Shown here piece by piece: positions 56,602-64,000 of a stretch of 64,000 bases of DNA. A program made the translations under genes and the position numbers. The DNA is from Gambelia wislizenii (Eukaryota > Chordata > Lepidosauria > Squamata > Crotaphytidae), in assembly GCA_030847615.1 (NCBI GenBank), contig JAUMIR010000004.1, positions 222,569,001-222,633,000 of the forward strand. Direction: 5' to 3'. Below the pieces are notes generated by a model. It was given only the letters and a program-made list of their open reading frames with translations. It was not told the origin of the DNA and did not search any database. Position 1 is the first letter of the stretch, and every line of letters begins with the position of its first letter.

Positions 56602-56869
56602 TCTTTTGACAGTTCTAGGGTAGTTCAAGGGAGTTGGTGGAACTCTCTGGCAGAGAAATTTAAGTACTTCACCAGGATTCCATAGGAAGGATCTATAGCA
56701 GCTAAAGTGGTAGCAAACTGCTATAGCTATGTAGTACCGATTAACTCTTTGTTAACTGGAGATGCTCAGGACTGAATCTGGATCTTTCCAAATGCAAAGT
56801 ATGGGCCTTGCAATTACCGGTAGCTACCGTTCCAAATCCATAAAATTATAGCTCTCCGTTCTCCTTCTG

Positions 56870-57420
56870 ACACTAGGGATGCAATTCTTTGTTGATTTAA
56901 TTCGGAAAGAAAGCAATGAGTAGTTTTAACCATTTTCTTCCTGCTTCAAAAAAACTTGGCAGTTTTTGAATATTATTTGTAGGTTAGGACTTATACTACA
57001 CAAAATTTGCATGGTGTTTTTTTTCTGTTCAGAAAACAACATTTTTTTTTATTTTATTTTTTTTGCACAGGGATTTCTATTTGTGCACACAAATATTATT
57101 TTCTGCCCAGAAAATGCTGTGATTGGGGGCTTGTTCTGCACAAAATTCACATGTGGGTTATTTTTGTACAGAAAAATAAAAACATAGTCGAAACAGGAAA
57201 CAGCATTTTCTGTGCACATAAAAAATATTTCTGCACAGAAAATGCTATTTCCTGTGCAGAAAATGCTGTTTTCTACACAAAAAGTCGCTTTTGTGCAGAA
57301 TAAGTCATGGACCATGAAGATTCTCATCAATCCAAGATTCTTCTTGTCAGGATTTCCTGACACCTGAAAAACACATTTTTCAACCATTTTTTGAATATTT
57401 TCAAATACTTTCCATCCCTC
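56870..57420. repeat. Dispersed repeat with internal TGCACAGAAAATGCT units (copy 2)
   Basis: Counterpart of 31736-32600. Its interior (57000-57300) consists of many variants of CTGCACAGAAAATGCTNTTT in both orientations (for example TTCTGTGCACA and TCCTGTGCAGA), giving a field of short inverted and direct repeats. The right end CATTTTTTGAATATTTTCAAA matches copy 1. Confidence 0.55.
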
Positions 57421-57684
57421 CCTGCAACAAGGTTAGAACCAGCAAACATCGGCTCCACCAAGCAACAACTCCTATTGACTATCCAGAGAGAAAACTGAGC
57501 CAGGGTAGAGTGTAGGTAGCACCACTAGTTAGTGTTACCTACTTTTGCATTAAAACTACACATTTGGCATCAAACATGGGCCAGCTACCAGCAGACCAGA
57601 TATCAGCCCTGGTGGGTTAGGAAAAAATCAGATTAAAGAAGGCTAGAGCCTGGCAGAGGAAATGTATAATAGTTGTTATCATTT
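57421..57684. other. No gene recognised
   Basis: Unassigned sequence. Confidence 0.3.
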
Positions 57685-58263
57685 TTTTAATAATCATTTT
57701 TATTAAAATTCTACATGGAATAAAAGTTGAATAAAACACAAGAAATACAAAATGGAATGCAAAAATACAAAATAGGAAGAAACACCTAAAGGGGTAAAAG
57801 AAAAGGAAAAAAAGAAAGAAAAACTACAAGACATACTACTACAATATTTAACAACAAAAAGAAGAAAAAGATGACTTTCAGCCATATTTTCTGTGATTGT
57901 ATAGTACTTCCTAAAACCCTACCACTCTCTCTGTAAACTAGATGTTACACTCCATCTATTTATTCAACTCATAATAATTTTCAAAACTAATAATTATCAT
58001 ATAAGCTTCATTGTGTCTCAAAACATCAATCAGAGGTTTCCAATCTTTCAAAAAAGTTACCATTGATTTTTTCTTTAATCAAAATAGACAATTTGTACAT
58101 CTCTGCCAACTCACTCATTTTTAACAGCTGTTCATCCTTAGTGGGCAATATACAGTTCTTGATTTGTGACCATGTAGTAATCTTGCTGCTGTAGTCATGA
58201 ACTGAAGTGTTCTTCTATAACTCCTTTCTAGTTGTTCATTCATCTATCTCTGATCAGTCGATC

Positions 58264-58310
<47 letters not shown>

Positions 58311-58960
58311 CATCCATCAGTCTCAGAAGAAAAGGTTTAGGTTTTAATTGTATATTTATCTTTAAAATTCTCTGCCTCAGTATATGTATTTGCACCCAGT
58401 ACTTTTAAGCCTTTTCACATAGCATAAAATGTCCCTTCTTGTTGTTCACATTTCCAGCATATGTTCAGTTCCCATATACTGTACATCTTAGACAATTTCT
58501 CAGCTGTCATATACCAATACATCATTTTGTAAAAGTTCTCTTTATGATCATAACGCAGAGTAAATTTCAACCCCTTTGACCACATCCTTCCCCATTGTTC
58601 CATTTGTATATTATATCCAAAATCCGTAGCCCTTCACTTGTTCTTCTTCCATATCAAATTTTAACAAAAGTTTATGCATTCACCTTTTCATCATTGGTAC
58701 ATAAGTGCAATTCAAGTTCTGATTTATTTTGTTCAAAACCATAATCTTTTTTATCCATCTTAAATCTTTCAAGCTGAAAATAGGAGAACCACTGAAAACC
58801 ATTACCCTCTATTAAAACCTGCCCCTTCATTTTCATAATATATTCTCCTTGAGTTGTAATCATTTTCATTGTCATCATCATCACCACCACCACTATCACC
58901 ATCTTGCTACAAGATGATTGGTCCTTCTCCTTGTTAAACTTCTGTCTCCCCACTTAAGAA
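57685..58960 (-). pseudogene. L1-type LINE 3' part, minus strand
   Basis: On the minus strand the order is WFSYFQLERFKMDKKDYGF, KSELELHL, then (frameshifted) LRYDHKENFYKMMYWYMT with AEKLSKMYSIW and NICWKCEQQEGTFYAM. These are the C-terminal L1 ORF2 segments also present at 1984-2982. The 3' end is the T-rich stretch at 57685-57710. Frames are broken and a TA tract interrupts it at 58267. An ATC/ACC expansion lies at about 58870-58905. Confidence 0.8.
58267..58310. repeat. (TA)n microsatellite within L1
   Basis: About 20 TA units inside the L1 fragment. Confidence 0.95.
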
Positions 58961-59365
58961 TGCTCAGAGCAATAACCTTAATTTTGATCTTCTGTGTGCT
59001 ACATAGCACCAGTGGGAATTGTTAAAAATTGTATCTGCCAGGGCAAGCATGTACCACATGTCTAGTTAGGCAGGCAGAAAGGGGTAGCATTTTTGACACT
59101 TCAGGCACTTCAACTTTGAAATTTGAATATAAACAGACACTGTCTATCTGTTATACACACACACTATAAACACATACATACTATCTACCTATTTATCTAT
59201 CAAGCCATCCAACACACACACACACACGTATCTCCTTATGCAGGAAATTGTATCCCATATTCTTCAATGATCATTTTTCCCTTTTAAAATCCAGGAAACA
59301 CTGATTGTCAGAGCTTTGCCTGGATTTTGACACTGTATTAGATGGAACAAGCATTTTAGGGTCAG

Positions 59366-59404
<39 letters not shown>

Positions 59405-59773
59405 CTGCATCTAACTGAAAGCCCCAAGGCAACACTGGGGTGGCAGAATATAAAATTAGGATTTGGCAAGAATATTGTGGCTAGAACTGCTACTCTAGCA
59501 GCAACTCTTTTCAAAGAAGTGCCTGGGGCTCTTTAATAACCACAAATGGCCAGGAACTCATTTTTATGGCTTATTCAAACGGCATCACTTCCAGCAACAG
59601 AAGAAATGAAATGTATTTTCTGATTCTAGAAGTGATGAACAGTTCTGGTACTAAATCACCACTTGTTTCAACTGTCATGTTCCCTTGCCTCCCTTTTTTG
59701 TCCTCCTAAGCACATTTTACGTACTCCTACATGAGCAAACCAAAAACAAATTCTGAAATAGAGATTTACTTAC
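58961..59773. other. Intron-like stretch, no gene recognised
   Basis: It lies directly downstream (minus strand) of the candidate exon donor. It carries a CA tract at 59214-59227 and an AG tract. Confidence 0.35.
59368..59402. repeat. (AG)n microsatellite
   Basis: About 17 AG units. No LINE 3' end sits next to it, unlike the AG tract at 34055. Confidence 0.95.
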
Positions 59774-59901
59774 CATACAGAGATTCTGTGTTTCTCCAGC
59801 TCTTCCAGATAAGTTGGGTTACATAAAGCTGTTTCACCAGCATCTTGCCTTATCCCAGGGCTTCTTTGTCCTTGCACATTCTTTGGATCATTCTGACTCA
59901 G
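59774..59901 (-). CDS. Candidate internal coding exon of an unidentified host gene
   Basis: On the minus strand a pyrimidine-rich tract and TTTTTAG immediately precede the exon, and GTAAGTAAAT follows it, so both splice sites are consensus. The 128-bp exon is open in only one frame, for 42 codons plus two bases; the other two frames stop within the first few codons. The peptide begins LSQNDPKNVQGQR and ends NPTYLEELEKHRISV, a hydrophilic sequence with an acidic/basic helical end, unlike any repeat protein here. It would enter in phase 0 and leave in phase 2. I do not recognise the gene and see no second exon in the window. If real, the introns on either side extend to or beyond the window edges. 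Confidence 0.7.
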
Positions 59902-59950
59902 CTAAAAACAACCATCAAAGATAGAGGAGATCATGAATAGTGGAGATGTA

Positions 59951-60279
59951 AGATTTTATCAGATGAGGCCAATATTCATTTTTAAAAAAAGCATAATTTA
60001 GGATGCAACAATAGCATCAAAGGCAAAATTATCAGACATTAAAGTTCATTCTCGCTGCTTACCCGTCCCTCCTGTGTCATGCTGGTGTGGATGAGGTATC
60101 ATTTTTTTTATTAACCAACTAAGCCATCAATAAAAAAATGACATCTCATTCACGCCAGAGTGTCACAGCGGTAACAGCTGGACGACAACATCATCTATAA
60201 TTTCAGCCTTTAGTGTTATTGTCATGTCCTTATGATGTGGTTTTTGCCATGTCTGATAAAGTCCTGTCTGATAAAGTCC
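59951..60279. mobile_element. GGA..TTATCAGA-group element, short subfamily
   Basis: It begins AGATTTTATCAGATGAGGCC and ends CATGTCTGATAAAGTCC. The last 15 bases are duplicated in tandem (ends at 60264 and again at 60279). An inner AATTATCAGACATTAAAG and the CTAAGCCATCAATAAAAA centre match 9095-9404 and 39314-39619. No target duplication could be matched. Confidence 0.7.
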
Positions 60280-60667
60280 ATAGTGGCCAATCAATGCATA
60301 TTTTAGATTTTACCATCCCTATTCTCATTCTCTTGAGAATGACTATAGAAATTTAAAAATAATCTTGGAAATTGTGTAATACAGCTTCCAGGTTTTACTG
60401 ACAACTACCAAACAACTTCAGTTACTACTGATTCACACTTTCCTCTTGGTCTTTCTAAGTGCATTCAATTCATCAATGTTTTGTTGGCCTAAAGACAGAC
60501 CAAAACAACAGGGAATAGGACCCTGATTATTTGGCCTTATTTGGCCTTATCACAGGGACCATTTTTAATAATAATAATAATAATAATAATAAGATTTATT
60601 TATATACCCCCTTTGGTAACCCAATTAGCATGGATACAATGAAACCCAGATTTGTGTAAACATCTTG
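60280..60667. other. Unassigned with an AAT tract
   Basis: (AAT)n lies at 60566-60592. TTTATTTATATACCCCCTTTGG after it may be a reversed L2-type end. Confidence 0.35.
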
Positions 60668-60990
60668 AGGATGTCTAGATGGTGAAAATAATCTTAATAG
60701 AATTTGCAGAGAATACCCAACGAGAGCCGACTGAGATTCGTGGTTTTTGATGTGGAGGGGGGAACAAAAACTCAATTTAATGCACAGGAAAAGCCTTCAC
60801 AGCTTTTCCTGAAGTTTTTAAAATAACGTGCAGAAATGTGCATTACCGCTCATTTGGACATCTGATTCACATCGCAATGCATTCTGGGAAAGGGTGGAAA
60901 TGGAAAGCTGATTGGTCAGACATGCATGGGAGGAGGACTTTCTGACCATGAAGTGGTCGGGAGCACCATTTTGGAGTTTCACAGTGTCAA
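60668..60990. repeat. Dispersed repeat, copy 2 (with 37756-38352)
   Basis: It aligns by eye with 37765-38060 through AATAATCTTAATAGAAT, GTTTTTAAAATAACGTGCAG and AGCTGATTGGTCAGACATGC. The right end is unclear. Confidence 0.4.
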
Positions 60991-62254
60991 TCGTGCACTT
61001 TTTTGCTTTACTGAGGAAACCAAACAGCTTTTTAAGAGGAAGGTCATGTTGGGATATATAATTGCAATCCAATAAGCTGGGTTGTTTAACTGTTGAAAGG
61101 GTTAAATGGTAAATGTAAACACAGTGCATGACATCACATCCTGTTTGTAATGTGAGCGCCTTTCTGGAGAAGGAGGCGTGTCTTAACTTTTTTTATCTGG
61201 AAAGGACCATGAGGTGAAAAAAAGAAGCCATGATGACATCCTAAGAGGTAGGAGCTCTCAGACAGAGCTCCTGCATATTTCAGTTTTAAAGATGTAGCTT
61301 TCAGTTATCTTTTTTTGTTTTAGTCTACCTTTTTTCAAGTTATTCCTGATGTTGATTGGGATGAACATGAAACTTGTGAGTAAAGTATTTTTCTGTGTTT
61401 TTATAAGCTACATTTGTACTTTGATTCTTTTATGCTAGAGTGTAGATACTGGGGGCGGTGTGCTTGAGTGGATGGCTATTTAAACCTGCATGTTTGGAAT
61501 CAATGCGTTTTTCCTGCACATATATTTTAAACAGAAACTCTGCTGCATGTGCTTTCACAAGGGGATTAAAGCCAACAGTACTTTGGCGTTTGGCGCCTGT
61601 TTTTAAAAGTATCTCCAGTAAAGCACAGGGGGTAACATTGATAATCCCCATTAGGTCATACTTCCACACTTTTGATTTACAGTTTTAAAAAAATACTGTG
61701 CATTGGTGACAACTTATGGAGAATAATAATGCAAGTAATTCACGCTTGGCCACCATCTTTATTCACAGTCATGGCTTCGTGTGCACTTCAAACATGGATA
61801 GCTATGTATACCAGCGATTTTGCAAAATAACTGTGGAGACAAATGTACAAACAAGCCCCTTGTTCCAGATACTTTGTACAGCTTAGCAGTGGTCAATTAG
61901 GCATTTCATTGTAGCGTAGATGGTAGGGAGGAAACCACTCTTCCTCTCATGTATATTAATTTTTTGCAATTTCAATTCTACAATTACTGGAGAAATGGCT
62001 AAAAGAGTAGCCAAAGCCTCCTTTAGCCAGATCTAGTTATTACTATTCTTCCATCCTTGAACAGGGTTTGGTAATATTATACAGTTCACCTGAGCAAGTA
62101 CAGTACTTATTTTAGTCCATAAATATTTTTCCCCATAAAGCTAACTACTTTCAGTCTGTCTCCTCACACATAAAATTTTAACAGCAAGCTTGCCTTCCAG
62201 GGAAGACTCCCATGGGGCTCCCACGTTGGGCTACACCTGTCTTTTTCAAAAGCA
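60991..62254. other. No gene recognised
   Basis: Open frames on both strands at 61430-61688 lack domains and splice context. Confidence 0.3.
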
Positions 62255-63085
62255 AGCACTTGCCACCATGTCGGCTGACAGCATACTGATAACATGGGCA
62301 GAGCACAGTTTAAACCTACCCAAATTGTGTTATGAGATTCTTCAAGGATCTGTCTTGTCCTCTCATATACATGAATCTGCTGAATGATTTGGAATGAGAG
62401 ATCATCAGTTCAAGAGTGTAGCTGGGTGGGTGGGCAAAATGAAACCACTGTCCCTCCGAATAAGAATTCCCCCTCCAATTAAATCTTCCTTTGGTCCCCA
62501 AATATGTAGCATTGTGGTAACTTAGATCTTCAGTCGAGCATTTAGAAATACAGTTTAGGCATCCACAGAAGAGAGGCAGGCAAAGTTACCAAAGGAATGC
62601 CAACACAGAAGACCTTTCTCTTTAACCAAGCCTTTGAGTATTAATTGCTTCTTGAAGAAGGTCATTTAATTGGGATGTGTTGTATTTGTAGTTATATTTT
62701 TATCATCATTATTATATTTTAAATGCCTTTTTTAAAAGCTGTATTAAATGAATATTTTTAATGTGATTTTTTTTTTAAAAAAAAATCTTGTTCTGTCCAT
62801 TGTTTTCACTGGACAGTGGGCCTTTAGTATCCACTGGGGTTTGGTTCCAGGACACACACACACATGGATGCCAAAATTCGTGGATCTCAAGTCCCAATAT
62901 ATAGAATGCTGTAGTAAAATGGTGTCTCTTATATAAAATGGCAAAATCAAGGTTGGCTATTTTCAAGCTGTGGATGCAGAATCTGTGGATACAGGGACTG
63001 ATTGTCTTTCATTTTAACTCAGATTGTGAACTGCCTTGAGACCCATATTGGGCGGGGGATGGAAATATAAATGTTACCTATAGAC
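62255..63085 (+). pseudogene. L2-type LINE 3' part, split by a pogo-like MITE
   Basis: LCYEILQGSVLSS around 62330 matches the G.PQGS.LSP motif of L2 RT. From 62600, CAAGCCTTTGAGTATTAATT leads into an AT-rich 3' region, and after the MITE, TTGTGAACTGCCTTGAGACC and GGGGGATGGAAATATAAATG complete a typical L2 3' end. Frames are broken. Confidence 0.55.
62814..63005. mobile_element. pogo-like MITE nested in L2
   Basis: It begins CAGTGGGCCTTTAGTATCC and ends ATACAGGGACTGATTG. The interior GGTTTGGTTCCAGGACAC and TCTTATATAAAATGGC match the sister copies. A CA tract (about 62853-62865) sits inside. Confidence 0.65.
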
Positions 63086-64000
63086 ACACACACACACCCC
63101 AAGAAAAGTAAGAGCTCTGGGTGAGAACAATTTTCAATGCCTCATTCTCTGGAATGCTACAAATTTGGGGATTGAAGGAAAATTTCATGGAGGCAGAATT
63201 TTTATCTCGGAGCCAATGAGATCAGGGCAAAACCCTGAGTGGTTTGTGGTACGTTTCTTGTGTTGATCTTATGATGCTCTGCTTGTTCTTTTATGGCAAT
63301 TTCTGTTTCCTATGATTTTTTTCTTTTGTCATACTTCTTTAAGCTGATCTTTTAACAATGTTAGACACATTGGAAAATAATGAAATTAAAAGTTAAACTA
63401 ATGGCATATCACAGTAAACAAACCTCCTGACAAGGAAGCTCCTTTTTATGAAGTTTTTTTTTTTTTTACACCTGCCCAGCCTCCCTCCACTTTCTTCCTT
63501 GTCCTCTGTCTATCTGGAGGTTTTTTGTATAATCAACATTAGGAAAATTGTAAAGGAGGGCTGAATAACCACAGATTTTTGATGTCAGCTTGCAGCAGTA
63601 TATCTGCAGCAAGCACTGTGGATATATTGATAATCACAGGAGATTGGGATGAAAAATAGGAAACAGAATAGACTCAACATTCCTTGAAAAGTTATCCTAG
63701 GATCAAGAAATGAAGCAGGAGAATTTTTTGTGAAGCCAACAGTTTTTACTTTGCAAACACATTATTCAGGCAACTAAACAGACATCTGTATATGTGGATG
63801 TCACCAGATAGTCAATGAAGATATCAAATAGACTATATAGGTGGAAGAAAAATTTGAGGAAGCTTCATTCTCTCTGCAAAAGAAGTCCAGGAGCAGATTG
63901 TGGCACAGATCATGAACTGTTAATATAAAAAACATGAAAGTAAACCTCAGGAAGTAAAATAAATATATGATAGTGCCAAAATACAATGTAAAAACCATCC
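63086..64000. other. No gene recognised
   Basis: Unassigned sequence with a T run near 63460 and domain-less open frames. Confidence 0.3.

Larger units (their letters stand above)
56077..56745. mobile_element. Palindromic MITE split by a hAT-like element
   Basis: The left half 56077-56188 (CTACCACTTTAACTGCTACC, TATCCTGTGGAAACC) and the right half 56602-56745 (GGATTCCATAGGAAGGATC, AGCAGCTAAAGTGGTAGCAA) are the two arms of one copy of the CACTTTAAC family. The hAT-like insert separates them. Confidence 0.5.

Noticed and set aside
57000..57300. CRISPR-like spaced repeats
   Set aside because: Unit spacing is irregular, units occur in both orientations, and the context is a vertebrate genome.
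57007..57387. Cys-rich frames resembling small secreted proteins
   Set aside because: They are translations of repeated TGCACAGAAAATGCT units on both strands.

Overview
The window is vertebrate nuclear DNA with almost no host coding sequence. It is AT-rich and stop-rich on both strands, with no bacterial gene structure. The repeat content suggests a squamate reptile, probably a lizard. One window holds BovB-like LINE 3' ends, tRNA-derived SINEs with AAC-rich tails that resemble the BovB end, L1, L2 and CR1-type LINEs, a Helitron-like element, pogo-like and hAT-like DNA transposons, and a dense set of short inverted-repeat elements. Species and chromosome cannot be read from the sequence. Apart from one candidate exon, everything I can support is mobile DNA, its remnants, or simple repeats.

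The one host-gene candidate is a 128-bp exon on the minus strand at 59774-59901. It has a consensus 3' splice site, a GTAAG 5' splice site and a single open frame of 42 codons. If it is real, much of the window is intron or flank of a minus-strand gene that I could not identify.

Layout. 1-8.3 kb: a repeat pair, an LTR-like stretch, an L1 3' end flanked by unusually long direct repeats, a 251-bp fold-back palindrome, a second L1 fragment and the first full-length GGA..TTATCAGA element. 8.3-18.6 kb: hAT-like, L2 and SINE copies, a perfect-looking 37-bp hairpin, and a cluster of GGA..TTATCAGA elements. 18.6-29.2 kb: BovB-like ends, pogo-like elements, SINE copies and an LTR-like stretch. 29.2-38.4 kb: sparse, with a broken 5'-truncated LINE (32688-34098) and an L2 fragment. 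38.4-44.6 kb: a 351-bp near-complete palindrome and further inverted-repeat elements. 44.6-48.7 kb: a nested stack, in which an old CR1-type LINE on the minus strand is split by a Helitron-like element and then by a young LINE carrying a 653-codon open frame. 48.7-64 kb: more inverted-repeat elements, an L1 fragment, the candidate exon and an L2 end split by a pogo-like element.

The main finds are three. First, about 14 copies of a non-autonomous DNA transposon group share GGA(C/G)(A/T)TTATCAGA ends; six have identical 3-bp target duplications, and one is a 92%-identical palindrome. Some subfamilies share an internal core with splice-donor-like sequence. Second, a young LINE shows exact target duplications and a textbook 5' inversion. 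Third, the 44.6-48.7 kb stack gives a readable order of insertions.
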